A DNA stretch of 53,681 nt from Gnetum montanum (GCA_015680685.1 MNCI01004110.1:116493-170173); one strand, 5' to 3'. Shown: positions 34,659-47,030, counted from the first letter of the stretch. Program-made: numbers and translations. The notes: generated from the sequence alone by a model not told the origin.

Positions 34659-34850
34659 ATGACTTCTTCTCATAGGGGTGATTTCCCACCTACCAATGAT
34701 AGGACAAGAAAGAACCTAGACAAAGTGTCTTAACAACTCAAAGTGATCTATACTCATTCAGATCCATACCATTTGAACTTAATTTTCATCCTTCACCAGG
34801 ATGAATAATTGTGATGGAGAGACCTAGAGGACAACATTTTTGTTGCCACC
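34659..34850 (+). pseudogene. Gag N-terminus, copy B, part 1
   Basis: Starts MTSSHRGDFPP at 34659, then VIYTHSDPYHLNLIFILHQDE and DNIFVAT up to the insertion point at 34850. It aligns with the gag starts at 27964 and 52815. At the position where those two have TAG after LH, this copy keeps CAG (Gln), though TAA and TGA follow. It continues at 41540. Confidence 0.75.
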
Positions 34851-35728
34851 TAATGAGCGGTGAGGTACCTCTATGCTCAACCATACGAATCACAAGCATT
34901 CACGCACAATCCTGTGAAATTCCGTGGATGGGACTAGTTGTAGCATCTAGATTGTTATGCTTTGATCGCAGTTCATTGTCTTCCCACTTAGACTAGTGGT
35001 AGCTTTGTCACGTATGATTTAGTCCAAAGTGAGGCATATGATGTGGTCCCTAATTTTATGCTACTCCTAATGACAGAAAGAGATAAATTGATTAACTAAA
35101 GAATAACGAAAAATAAGTCTAAATTAGCCTATGGTAATGGTATCCACTCTTAACTATCCATACACATCTTGGACTTCGTGAGGCTACTTTTAGGATTGCC
35201 AAGTATATGTCATTGGTTATGCCAAATGATACACTTTTGGATTACCAAGCATTTTCACTTAAACGCTCATGATTAAGGCGTACGCATTCCACTTAATGAT
35301 AGAAATAGTAAATAACAATAAATGAAAATGTTTAACTAAAGAAAGCATTAAATAATTAAAGTGATAATATTAATCTAAGTGAATGTTGCAATGATGGAAG
35401 TAATCTTGATCTATATTGCCAGTCATGTAATGTGTCCAAGTACATCACACTCAAACAAAGGTGCCATACGATTACAAACATCACTCTGCGGGCATGCACT
35501 AGGAATATTTTAACTCTAGAGAAAACAAACTACAAGAGCTCTGCTACTTTAACTGAAAAACTATATGGAAATCCTGAGCCTGAGCCCTATATTTATAGAC
35601 TAGAGTACACACTACGACGTCGGGTACCTGATGTTGGGGCATTGATACAAAGCTCTTATACAAGGCTCTAATGTCAAGGTTCCAATGTCAAGGCTCTGAT
35701 GTCAAGATAGGAAAATCATGACTCATCA
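34851..35728 (-). repeat. 3' LTR of gag-only element
   Basis: 878 bp. On the minus strand it starts TGATGAGTCATGATTTTCC and ends GCTCATTA (CA changed to TA). It aligns with 40729-41539, with about 60 bp extra. Confidence 0.9.
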
Positions 35729-35742
35729 TACCCCCACAATTG
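35729..35742 (-). other. Polypurine tract
   Basis: On the minus strand AATTGTGGGGGTA abuts the LTR start. Confidence 0.8.
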
Positions 35743-37217
35743 AGTAAAAACTCATCCTTGAGTTAAACAAAACAAGAAACAAGTTTCTTACAAAATATTG
35801 GATAGGTATGGGATTATTGACTAACATACAAATTGACTTAGGTGGAATAGATAGATGCTGAGTGCCCAAGTGTATGGAATTACAATTTTTTACAAAATTG
35901 AATGTTCATGATAAGAGAAGTGAATACCCTAGATAACATTAACATCCAACACCTCCTAGAAGCAAAAGAATGAGAGAGAGAAGATCCAACGATCACAAAC
36001 AGTCCTCATTGGGTGGTACGGCTACATCATCCTTGGTGAAGATAGTCCCGCTTCTAGTCCATGCTTCCCACTACAACCACAACAAAATCATGAATGAGTA
36101 TGTAAGGTGTAACACATAGCTATTAAGTACCTTGTCTATTCAGTGGCTACACTTCGCTAGGTTGTGATTATGATAGATTGATTTCTTTAGTACTGTTAGC
36201 AGGAAGGTTGACAAATAGGGTCAAATAGATAAGTGGTCTATTAAATTTGAAAAAGTTTGACACAAGGAAATATTTGAAGAGGGTGTAAGAATTCACAACA
36301 ATATAAAGGAAAGTTCACTGGAAAATGTTGTGAAGATGTGCACAACTGGATGTCATTAATGAGGTAAACAAAAATATTTGATTATAAGAGTGTCTAAGGG
36401 TAAAGAACTTAACTAACCCGACCAAAAGATATCCAAGTGGGTCCTTCCCAAAGTAGGCAAAGGCCTTTTTATGCCCTTGCATAACTTCAAACCAAAAACT
36501 CTGTGGGCTCCATGGATGATTAATGGTTACAAAAGGCTAAGTACAAAAGCCTGGAAGTAACTAACTAAGAATTCTAACATATCAAACTAAGACATCGAAT
36601 CAAGAACATAAAACTAGCAGTGAGGTGAAACATGGAAAGCATAGACGGATTAAAGTTACATGAAGTCCCTTGTGGATTTTGTCGTTAAATGACTTAATAG
36701 GATCCATCCTTAGTCTAGACCAAAACCAACCATGTTTAGTGACTTTGCATCGACATTCTAAGACCAGTCCATCCCCTAAGACATAAGACCCCCCCCACAG
36801 AACAACCACCATTCCTTATTAGAGAAGTAGTAGGAAGTGAGGAAGGGCCTTAGTTAGAGGGAACTAGTCCCATAACCAGTGCTTGTAGTCCGTTTATTCT
36901 GTCTAAGGGGTGTGCTTTGAATTCCCATTATTTTTGTTTTTTTTTGTTTTTTGTTTTTTTGAATTGAGAATCACACCATGCACAGACACATTTTTTTTTG
37001 TCCAAGGGGTGTGCTTTAAATCCTCATCATTTTTTTTATGAGAACCACACCATGCAAGGACTTATTCAACTTCCTTTTATTGGTGGACACGGAACAATAA
37101 GAAATTCATGAAAACACACATGCACCCAGGCAAATAGAAAGGCATAAAGAATACCGAATCCCCTTAAAGCCACACCCTGGTCAAACCTTTGAATCCTTCC
37201 CAATTTTGGAAACTACA
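35743..37217 (-). other. Post-gag tail of the nested element
   Basis: No pol motif in any frame. 36410-36540 resembles the post-pol tail of copy A (22640-22790). An imperfect direct repeat of about 100 bp (from 36905 and from 37004) shares GGGGTGTGCTTT and CACACCATGCA with T-rich spacers. Confidence 0.5.
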
Positions 37218-37656
37218 TGATGAGTCGCGTTTTGGACGACCGTGATATCACGTACGCGATATCGCAGCCCGTCGCGAGTTCTATAAATAAGAGGCGGCTC
37301 TCCCTTGTTTCTCAAATTAGAGTTAGACTGTAGTGAAGCTCTGGTAGTTTTATTCCTCCAGAGATAGAATATTTTCCAGTGTATGCTTGTAGTGTGATGA
37401 ATGTAATTGTACAGCACCCGTATTCAAGTGTGACGTACTTGGACACGCACATGACCGGAAATAAAGATCGAGATTACTTCATCATTACAGCATTCACTTA
37501 GTTTAATTAATTATTTATTTAATTGTTATTTATTGATTTCTTAGTTAATCTCTCACACCCTTATCTCCTAGTAACGTGGAATGAGTACGACTTAATCATA
37601 AGCATTTAAGTGTGACTACTTGGTAACCCAGTAGCGTACCTAGGCCATGCGCTTGG
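37218..37656 (+). repeat. LTR fragment, GATATC-palindrome family
   Basis: Begins TGATGAGTCGCG. It has two perfect palindromes, GTGATATCAC (37242-37251) and GCGATATCGC (37256-37265), then CTATAAATAAGAGG (about 37281). It matches the LTR at 51906 and stops at an ambiguous base (37657) before the LTR end. Confidence 0.8.
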
Positions 37657-37657
37657 N

Positions 37658-37702
37658 TTTTGGTAGTGATGAGTGGTGAGGTACCCCTACACTCAACCAT
37701 AC
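37658..37702 (-). repeat. Inverted LTR end between two ambiguous bases
   Basis: 45 bp that read on the minus strand as the LTR terminus (GGTTGAGTGTAGGGGTACC then CTCACCACTCATCA). The bases at 37657 and 37703 are N. The orientation is opposite to the preceding LTR fragment, which suggests a mis-join. Confidence 0.7.
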
Positions 37703-37703
37703 N

Positions 37704-38146
37704 CCAAAATCACAAATTTATTAAAGTTTTATTAGTGAAAAAGGGACTACACATTTCCAGAACAAGGAAAACCATAAAGTTTGTGGATGGGTGGATGTCA
37801 TGGATTCATTGCCTGTTGCATAAAAAAGAAGCCATGTCCTAATCATTTGTAACAAAATTCAAAGCCAAAAACTAGACACCAACAATAAAATAACAAACCA
37901 CCATCAATCAATGCATTACCACTGTACCAGGCACTTATGAACAAAAAGTTAGAAAATCATACCAAAATAAAAGAAAATATAAAAGAAAATGTAAAATATT
38001 CAAGAAATAGTAAATGTACTAATGATGGTGTAAAACAAAAATTAGAAAAGATTAATAACATGAAAACAAGAAGATGTAAAATAAAGAATGTGACAAACAA
38101 AAAGTTGTAAAATAAAAAGATGAAAAACACTTAAGAATCCTAAAGA
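37704..38146. other. No gene recognised
   Basis: A-rich tail after the nested element's gag stop (minus strand). No motif. Confidence 0.45.
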
Positions 38147-40603
38147 CTAGAATGGGGGATAACCCCCACAACTAAACATTTGGCCGTGACAAGGATTAAT
38201 AAGTGGATATATAGGATCCATGCATATATGAAATGTTGGGAACCTTTCATGCCCCAACCATTGGGTGTTTGTTGGTGGTGTGGTGGCTGGGTAGAGAAAT
38301 TGTTGGTCACACACTTGATTGTTATATGTTTGGTGGGTCAAGATATGAGGCGTGTTAAAATTATGGATGATTCGCCCACTATTGCATCCTTGAGTATGAG
38401 ATGGTATTGATGGATTCATTTCTCTTCCCACATTTGTAGATTCATTGGTTGGATGTGGGATTAGAGTACGGACAAATGGTGGCCCTTGTGTATGGTCAAA
38501 GGATGTTGGTTTAGAAGAGGAAGGTGGTGCACTAGATTGGCCTTGTGTTGGCTCAAACGATGCAACGGGTCCATGCATAGTTTGCTTTAGCTTACGGCCT
38601 TTCCTCTAGAAGGGGCATTTCCTACATTGTGGTTCAGACCCACTAGTGTCAGCATGTCTATGCACATCTGTAGCATAAGCGGCATTCATTTGTTAATATT
38701 ATGGTGCAAAACCTTCCTAAGTTGTTGGTGGTGGCATATAAGGAGGTGGATGATGAGAATATTGAGGGTAGGTTGGATGGTAAGAGGCATAAGGTGGTGA
38801 TCCTTCAGGGGATGTCATGTGTTGATGGTACTCAAGAGAGTGGTAGTGGCAATTAGAAGTAGAGGATGTGGAACTAGTTAGAGAAACAAGGTGTTGAACA
38901 TAATAGCCTTGCGATTTTGGTGGATAGGATAGATAGTACTGATTTGGTGGTGGCCTCCCCCACGATTGTGGGTGTTTCCACTGTGGTTGATGACCATGTT
39001 GAGGCTGGTAATAAGTCCCCCTAGGATGGTACAATTGATTATGGAACTATCTATAATTAGCTTGTGAGAGGGGAAATCTCCTGGGCATGTGCTTTTGCAC
39101 AAACTTTGAATTTAAGGCACCTGCCCAATACTCCCGTAGATGCAATAAAACTGGGCACCCCTTCAAGTCGTCATATATGCAGATGTCGCATCCATTATTT
39201 TCATCTATGGTTGATTCTATAGCCATGTTTCCCTTTTGTCGAAAAGTGTCCTTAGCTATTTCTTGGTTCTGTATCCTTTGTTTATTGTGATCACCTAACT
39301 TATTTTGCATGATCATCTCCTTGACTATCTCAATGAGAGTTGTGACATGTTCATATATCCATTTGGACATCATATTAAACTTTACTTCTAGTTCATCAAT
39401 AGACTCCTGTATCAGCAAGGTTTGTTGTGGGATCACCTTATCGGGATTAGTTTCATTCTTCTTACCATAGATCTGGACCTCCTTCAATTGAAGAGTTGGG
39501 TCTCATTGAGATTTCTCGACATTCTTCTACTTGCACATCTCTCCTTATTTTTTCATATGCTCAATTATCTCTTTGATCTGATGGGCTTGAAGCTTGTATA
39601 ATTGCCCTGGGGCATACATCCCAAGGGTCACCCTTGTTTCATTATAAAGCCCATCTATGATGTGGTAAAGTTGCTCTTCCTTAGAGAAACCATGGCCTGG
39701 GCATCTATTCAATAAAGCATAATATTTACCTAAGGCCATGTCCAAGGGTTCATGTTGTTCTTGTGTCCATTCTTGGATCTATCTTCTCAAATTGGACATT
39801 CTTTTATAGGTTTGGTATCTCTAGTTGAAAAGTTCCATCATTGTAGACCATCGTCGGATGGAATTTGGTCTCAACAATCTATACCACACTTTGGCTCTAT
39901 CAGTTAGTGTCCTAGGAAAGAGCTTAAGCTTTTTCCATCCACTCTCAATGTTATAGAAGGCACAGGCATCTTGGAAGGCTTGTAAATGTTGTTGCGAATC
40001 CGAATCATAGCCTCTTGCAAATTTAGAAATATTGTTCATGCCAAGCTTAGGTAGTCAACTCTTTTTGTGATGCCTATGAGATATCTTAACAACCTTTGTG
40101 ATATGCATTAGGCTCTTAGTGGCCAACAAGGATTCATCATCATCAAATAGATTTTGAGAAAAATTTCTATGTTCATGGTGACGTCTTTGACTTTTCCCAT
40201 GCGTTCGATTTCGATTTTTAGTTCGATCCTTTAGTGGAACCTTATCTCTATACCTACATTCATCTTCGTCAGAACTAAACATTGAAGGAAAAGAGGAAGA
40301 TGAGGTACTAGAAGAATTGCCCTGGCTTCTATGGTGTTCCTTAGGGTCCCTTAATTTATCGTATTTGGTTTTCAAGGAGGTCTTATGCCTTGAGGCCTCC
40401 CCTAGTTTAGGACCTACATCATCTCCTCCAAGATTGTCTACCTTAGGTGAATGTAGTCTTTGAGTGTCATCAAGGTGGTCATGATCATAAGAAACCCCTG
40501 CATAGGGTTGATCACTTGAATCTTCTTCATCGTATATCACGTTATTTCTCCAATGAATGTGTTCACTATATAGTGCATTGTCATTTTTGTGTGGGAGAGA
40601 CAT
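38147..40603 (-). pseudogene. Gag of the nested gag-only element
   Basis: The first frame, 40603-40055 (182 codons), starts MSLPHKNDNALY and has a Ser/Asp-rich centre and a His/Arg-rich end (HGKSQRRHHEHRNF). The capsid core follows at 40039-39821: SKFARGYDSDSQQHLQAFQDAC, then LFPRTLTDRAKVWYRLL. This is the retrotransposon gag pattern with its conserved W-(Y/F)-x-x-L intact. Further frames at 39745-39545, 39487-39047 and 39034-38717 give a helical stretch and then a Pro/Tyr/His-rich tail. A possible degraded cysteine cluster (EPQCRKCPF, about 38635) precedes a final 143-codon frame. Four or more stops or frameshifts break it. The copy is the best-preserved gag in the window and shares LLATKSLMHITKVVKI with copy B. 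Confidence 0.85.
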
Positions 40604-40709
40604 TATTGTTGGCTTATGGTGTGTGTGATTTAATATTTTTCAAAAGATATATCATTAATATCTTTACAATGATCGTGTATAATATAACTAATCTAGATAA
40701 CTGGCACCA

Positions 40710-40728
40710 TCCTCGGCAATAGTGCCAA
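40710..40728 (-). other. Primer-binding site of gag-only element
   Basis: On the minus strand TTGGCACTATTGCCGAGGA follows the LTR end. It is a variant of the tRNA-Asp-type site at 52675. Confidence 0.75.
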
Positions 40729-41539
40729 TAATGAGCAACGAGGTACCCATACTCTCAACCATACAAATCACAAGCGTTCACGCACAATCCGGTCGAATTC
40801 CATGGATGGGACTAGTTGTAGCACCTAGATTGTTATGCTTTGATCACAGTTTGTTGTCTTCCCACTTGGACTAGTCGTAGCTTTATCACGTATGGTTTAG
40901 TCCAAAGTGAGACATATGATGTGCCCCCTAATTCTATGCTACTTCTGGTGATAGAAAGAGATAAATTGATTAACTAATGAATAAAAAAATATAAGTCTAA
41001 ATTAGCCTATGGCGATGGTATCTGCTCTTAACTATCCATACACATCTTGGACTTTCTAGTTATGCCAAACAATACACTTTTGGATTACCAAGTATTTCCA
41101 CTTAAATGCTCGTGATTAAGGCGTATGCATTTCGCTTAATGACAAAAATAGTAAATAACAATAAATGGAAATGTTTCATGAAAGAAAGCATTAAATAATT
41201 AAAGTAATAATATTAATCTAAGTGGATGTTGTAATGATGGAAGTAATCTCGATCTTTATTGCCAGTCATGTAATGTGTCCAAGTACGTCACACTCGAACA
41301 AAGGTGTCATACAATTACAAACATCACTTTGTGGGCATGCACTAGGAATATTCTAACTCTACAGAAAACAAACTACAAGAGGTTCACTACTTTGACTGAA
41401 AAACTATATGAAATTGTGAGCCTGAGCCCTATATTTATAGATTGGAGTACACACTGTGTCCTGGCTCCAACGTCGGGGCACTGATACAAGGCTCCAATGC
41501 AAGGCTTTGATATCAAGATAGGAAAATCATGGATCATCA
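40729..41539 (-). repeat. 5' LTR of gag-only element
   Basis: 811 bp; on the minus strand TGATGATCCATGATTTTCC...GCTCATTA, pairing with 34851-35728. A TATA-like TCTATAAATATAG lies near 41440 (minus strand). Confidence 0.9.
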
Positions 41540-42330
41540 CCACCTAATCGTGTCATTTCATCAATGCTCATTGCAACATTGACGAAGCTACGACTTGAAG
41601 TAATAACTCCAGAATACCAAGTGATAGATCATCTCTTCAGAGATTACCAACCTACAAAGGTCCCAGCTTAGAAAAGATAAACTCATGAAGGCCTACCATA
41701 AAGCCTCCAAAGGAAGAAGGGTTTTGATCAAATTAACATCATAATTAGAAAAGGAAGATGCTAAATATTCATTAGGTAGATCTTAATTCCAAGGTCCTCC
41801 TTCCTTTGGTGAAGACTATATGATCCACCAATGGTTACATTCAATCTTGGCAAGTAACCAACGTAAGGAAAGAGTTAGACCTAGAACTAGGGGAAACCTC
41901 AAGGCCAAGGTCTCCTAATAACCAAGTAAGAAAGCATCCAAGGGACTAGAGAAAGAGAGCAAGCTAACACAAGTCTCCTATCTCTTCATCTTCACCATCT
42001 TCCTCATCATCTAACTCTAATAAAGAAAAGCGTGAACAAGATCAAAGGTGAAATGATCAAAGATAAGGTGGAGATGATAGAAGACCCCATCATAGGAATG
42101 GGAGAAGGCAACATGAACAAGGCCAAGAAGAATAGGGACAATACCAAGAAAGAAAACATAACAGGCCACACCATAGGAGGCATGACCATGACAAGGGCCA
42201 CAATGAATGAGATGTCTATGATGAACCACTACTTGCTACAAGGAGTATGATCAATATCTGTAAGGTAGTTCACATCCCCGTTAGACATCACAAGGATAGT
42301 TGGATCAAATGGCTTGATATGAAAAATATT
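41540..42330 (+). pseudogene. Gag N-terminal half, copy B, part 2
   Basis: Resumes at the duplicated CCACC with CACCTAATCG, matching CACCAGATCG in the gag at 53018. It then encodes a degraded YQVIDHLFRDYQPTKV-like block, a Ser-rich run (SPISSSSPSSSSSNSNKEK, about 41975) and a His/Arg-rich tail (PHHRNGRRQHEQ). LLATRSMINICKVVHI (about 42230) and MKNISKF (about 42320) match the gag-only element, after which the capsid core is missing. Many stops. Confidence 0.7.
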
Positions 42331-42449
42331 TCTAAGTTTTAGGAAGGCAATAATATTATGTAGGCTTACCTTGCAATAATATTTTGAATAAGAGCCCTTA
42401 GAAATAAAACATTATCAAAATCCTTAGAATATGTGTTATTGAATAATAA

Positions 42450-43975
42450 AAACTGGTATTTGTAAATGCCCTCCTTGCTAAGAAAAAAAAAGAGAAGCTA
42501 CTAAAGGTAGTCAACAAATGGTCAACAATCCTTGCTTGATCATACGATGAAATAATAGGAATAGATCCATGCATATACCAACATTGAATCTACACAAACT
42601 CTATTATCAAGCCCAAAAGATAGCCATAAAGAAGGTTAAATTCAAAGTCGAAGCAAGTTATTAAAAAGGAGGTAGAAAAGCTCCTAAAATCTGGATACAT
42701 TTATCTTGTGGTAGAGAATGAATGGGTAAGTTAACTTATAATTGTACCAAAAAAAGGAGTGTAATGGAGAGTCTGCATTGATTTCATACTGTTGAACATG
42801 GTTACTTTCAAGGACCATTTTTTCTTGCCATTTGTAAATCAAGTGTGGACACAATTATAGGGCATAAGTATTATCATTTTTTGGATGGATACAGTGTCTA
42901 TAACCAAATTCAAATCACTTTAGAAGACTAGGCCAAAACAACATTCACAAGTCCTGGGGGAACTTTTGCATATAAAAAGATATCTTTTGACATGTGTAAT
43001 GCTCTTGCAACCTTTCAACACCTTGTGTCTAACATTTTTAGTAGAAAATTAGTAGTGGTATGGAAGTCCTTATGGATGACTTCTTTGCCTATGGTGCCTA
43101 TTTCCAACAAGCACTGGATCATCTTGTGTAAGTATTGAAATGGTATGAGGAAACTAACCTAAAACTTAACTAGAAAAAGAGCCACTTGATGATCTAGGAA
43201 GGAATTATCTTGGGACATTAAATCTTAAAAAAAAAGGAATTAAGATTAACTTTGATAAGATAAGGATCATCCAAGGAATTACTAGATAACCTTAAATCGT
43301 AATGGATATAAGGTCATTCCCTAGATACACTAGTTATCATAGATGCTTCATTGAGAAATTCTCTAGAAAATCACCAAATCATTAACAAAGCTAACAAAGA
43401 AGAATGTAGTATTTGAATGGACTAAGGGATGTGAACAAGCATTCCAACTCTTGAAGTAGAAGCTCATAAAAATACTAATCTTACAAGCACCTAACTGATT
43501 CAAATCATTTCACATTATGATTGATGCATTCAATTATGCCTTTGGAGTAGTACTTACACAAATGGATGGTTATAAACATCCATATTATGTCCATTATACC
43601 AATCAAAGCATTGCAAGTACATAACTCAACTACATCGCAATAGAAAATAAATTGATGGTAGGAGTGTATGCTCTTGAAAAGTTCAAGTACTATGTGCTTG
43701 GATATCTAGTTTTTGTGCACACAGATCATAGAACCATTCACTTTCTCATGAATAAACCAATAGTAAGTCTTCGTGTCATATGGTGGTTGGTGATTTTACA
43801 AGAATTTGATTTAACAATGGTTAATAGAAAGGGAATTGAGAATGTTATTGTTGATCATTTATCAAGGTTAAGATGGGACAACAACACTAATGAAGAGCTT
43901 TTATTTGATAAATTTCTAGACAAGTTGCTTGTTGCCGAGGTAGCTGAAATCAAAACACCCAAAACTATAAATTAA
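42450..43975 (+). pseudogene. Reverse transcriptase and RNase H remnant, copy B
   Basis: The order is a pre-RT block (SYDEIIGIDPCI, about 42545), VIKKEVEKLLKSGYI, IVPKKGV-stop-WRVCIDF (about 42745), the TFKDHFFLPF block, and YNQIQITLED followed by TTFTSPGGTFAYKKISFDM (about 42900-42995). The active site is LMDDFF (43069-43086), with both Asp residues kept. The connection is SRYTSYHRCFIEKFS (about 43320). The best open frame, 43652-43975 (107 codons), gives RNase H: VYALEKFKYYVLGYLVFVHTDH, RTIHFLMNKPI, and NVIVDHLSRL at its end. Motif style (PKKGG-x-WR-x-CIDFR, FMDDFSVYG in the family) is that of Athila/Tat elements. Stops and frameshifts disable it. Confidence 0.9.
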
Positions 43976-45260
43976 TATGATGAATTTCTCTCCTATCTAC
44001 TCACCTAGAAGACTCCTAATGAATATAATCATAAGGAGAAATAAAAATTCCTTCACTAGGTTAAGAATTACATGGAAACAAAGGGTAATCTCTATAAAGT
44101 ATATGTAGATGGCCTGGTTCAATGGTGTGTACCAGATGAAGATTAACTCTGAGTTCTCCAAGATGCTCACCAAGGTCTATGTGGGGGCTATTATCTAAGA
44201 AGGAGAACAACCATTAAAATACTAATGGTGGAATATTTTGGTCCATAGTCTTTAGGGATGCCCATCATTTTGTTTATTCATGTGAACAATGTCAATGAGA
44301 TGGAGGAATGATGATCAAAATGAAAGAACCACAAGAGTGGATTCAACCACTAAAGCCTTTTGATTTTTGGGGAATTGACTTCATGAGATCTATCACCCCC
44401 ATGTCCAATGCAAAGTCTTATATCATTTTTATTATTGATTACTATACCAAATGTGCTGAAGGTGTAGCTATCACTAATTGTACTTCCTTCACTACAACGT
44501 GATTCTTCTAGCAACAAGTGGTAAATAGGTTTGGTATACCAAGGACACTAATTTCTAATAATGGAACCCATTTCACTAGTGCTGCCTATCAAAAATTAAT
44601 GTAAGGCTTGCAGGTGGAACATAAACTCATAATACCCTATTACCCACAAGTTAACGATCAAGCTGAAATTACTAATAGGGAGACTAAAGGATTCTAATAA
44701 GAACTATTAGTAGATATAAGAAAGACTAGAGCACAAAACTCAATGATGCCCTATGGGCCTATTGCTCAACTTGGAAACTTCCTGTAGGCTTCTCTCCCTA
44801 TGAGTTAGTATATAGAAAGTTACCTAAACTTCCAATTTAAACAAAAATCCATATATTCATAACTACATATGACATGGACTTAAACATTAACCTCACATAA
44901 AAAAGAAGATTGATGGTGCTTAACATGCTAGATGAGAATGAGAGGGTAGCTCTCATAGTGAATAAAGTACATAAGGTATACAAAAAATAATGAGATGACA
45001 CCTAAGTAAGAAGAGTTGAATTTCAACCAAGAGACAAGGTTCTCTATTAGAATCTCATGCATGTGCCTCAATGAACTAAGTTTTAAACATTGTGGAAAGG
45101 GTTGTACATCATGAATTCAAATTTTTCTTTTAAGGCCATGACAATTTACCATCCAACAAGCCCTCAAAAGCACATGCTAGCCAACATCCAATAAGTAAAA
45201 CCCTTCAAACACTTCCAAGCAACCAAGACTAACCATGACACCTCAATGCAGGGATGAGCA
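43976..45260 (+). pseudogene. Integrase remnant, copy B
   Basis: The zinc-binding region is weak (CEQCQ near 44287). The core has FDFWGIDFMRSITPMSNAKSY, with the first Asp at 44377-44379. The second-residue block reads ISNNGTHFTS, where Asn (44557-44559) replaces Asp. The third block is YYPQVNDQAEITNRE, with Glu kept at 44665-44667. The C-terminal part is badly broken (SPYELVYRK-like at 44805). The open piece 44308-44502 covers the first catalytic block. The Asn is the same change seen in copy A. Confidence 0.85.
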
Positions 45261-46765
45261 CACTCTATTTTTAGGATCTTCTCCTCCATACTTAGTCATG
45301 AGGAAGATAACCATCTAACTTAGCAGCTTAAAGGGAATAAAAATTTCACCTTTTTATTTTACATTGTCTTTAATTATGTTTTGACTATTTTACATTTATT
45401 TTCTATTTTGTTGACATTTTGATTTTCTTCTATATTTTCCTTTATTTTCTTTTTATTCTTTATGTCATTCATGTTTTTTCAATATTTCATTTTCTTCTAT
45501 TATTGCTATGATTGTAATTATTACTAAATGCAATTACCAAGATTGTTGTTTTGATGAACATGTCAACTTTTTTATAGGGCTATGTTCTCTACTAGCAAGT
45601 TGTTAGTTATATAATGGTACAGGGTAGTGAGCTTGTGACATCCATTTATTCCATTTCTCTTAGTGTAAGATGCACATCATGGAGACACTATGGTTCTTTC
45701 ATACCAAAACTAAAAATAACTCATGATCTCATTACTCACAAAATGGAGGAAGGATCAAGTGAGAATGGACAAGGTTATAGCCTTATGGGGATCTGTTGAA
45801 TTTCATTTTAACTTCTTTCATGAGTCTCATGGAATGACAAGGAATGTATCATCACTTCTCTTGTAATTCCAAAAAGGAAGTATGTCCTCTGTAAAGTGTG
45901 ATTTCATTTCTAAAAAAACAGGAATAAAAACACACCTCTTTGAAGATCTCTTAGGAAACAAGCATTTGTTATGGGGCTGGAAATATATGTTACCCATGCT
46001 TGAAGGCATCCCTCTAATTGAGGCTTAAATTTCTTCCCTAAAATATCCAACTACTTCATTGTTCATTTATTCTTGAGTGATGGACACCTCTTATGGTTGT
46101 TATGTTCTCACGATTATGGGTTAAAGAAGCATGGTAATGCAAGGCCATTGCTAATGGCATGAGCTTGATTTGAAACTTGGATGGATGAGCATATAGTTTA
46201 TTTTAATTACTTAATCTACAAGAACTATTTGTTAAAATGATTTGGAATCTTACATTCCTATTTCTTCACAAATCCTTTCTAGATTCCACTTTTCACCTCA
46301 ATCCTACATACCATGATTATTCTAATAATTCTTAGTTTTGTAGAGTGCATGATCCTGAAGATAATAGTTGTGTGGGTATGGTATCTATCTTAGATCAGCA
46401 TTAGATTTTCAAGGTGCCCATTGACCTATTATGATATGGTTATGCAAAGGCATTTTTAGGCGTGGACCTACTTTGTGGAGGATCCACTTGCATATCTTTT
46501 CAACATCTAGTTTACACCTCATTCCCACACATTTAAGTTCATCTGACTTCAATCTTGTTGTTAGGCATCATCAAACTTTACATTCTTTTCAACCAATTTT
46601 TTGTCTTGGAAACATATATTCTCAAACCTTAACAAGAGCTTCTTTAACTATAAACCTTAAGAAAGCCTCATGATTTATTGTTCACATTACTCACACTCCT
46701 TTCTAAATTCCATTTGGCTTTTATTTTGCTTCATATTTTTTTTTTTAAAAAAACCCCTTAGGTTT
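45261..46765 (+). other. Post-pol spacer, copy B
   Basis: T-rich run at 45340-45480, then TTTTTTATAGGGCTATG and ATGTTCTCTACTAG near 45583, as in copy A. No coding motif. Open frames of about 60-80 codons here (45614-45799, 46431-46673) have no domain. Confidence 0.5.
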
Positions 46766-46769
46766 CAAA

Positions 46770-47030
46770 TGTGAAATTTTCACTAATAGTTGCATTGACA
46801 CATCTCCATCAATGTAGTTTGATATGTTGACATATTGCAAACATACTATAAATATGCATGACACTTAGCTCACAATTCAAATTTTACTTCAAATGCCAAG
46901 GAAGTTTTTACTATATTCAAAGCTTAGAAGATTTTTGAAGTCATAACTTCTTCTTGACATACTCAATTTTACTTGTTTTTCAATTTGTGAGTTTCTAGAG
47001 ATATTTCGTATATCATGGGGGCATCAACAT
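46770..47030 (+). promoter_or_regulatory. TATA-containing leader upstream of ORF X, copy B
   Basis: TTGCATTGACACATC and CATCAATGTAG, then ACTATAAATATGCATGACAC (about 46848), then ATCATGGGGGCATCAAC (about 47015). The order and spacing match copy A (22500-22140, minus). The bases after CATCAA read CATAAGTG, one change from a GTAAGTG splice donor. ORF X begins straight after ATTGCAG at 47279, a good acceptor. Splicing is inferred. Confidence 0.4.

Larger units (their letters stand above)
34851..41539 (-). mobile_element. Nested gag-only LTR element
   Basis: Inserted in copy B's gag with a perfect CCACC duplication (34846-34850 and 41540-41544). LTRs are 34851-35728 (3') and 40729-41539 (5'). 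The internal region has a PBS, a long gag frame and a post-pol-type tail, but no protease, RT, RNase H or integrase. Gag-only LTR elements (TR-GAG type) are known in plants; this fits that class or is a deletion derivative. A plus-strand LTR fragment and two ambiguous bases lie inside it. Confidence 0.85.

Noticed and set aside
36937-37040. Poly-T runs as possible retroposon tails
   Set aside because: They are part of an imperfect ~100-bp direct repeat inside an LTR element, with no SINE or LINE sequence attached.
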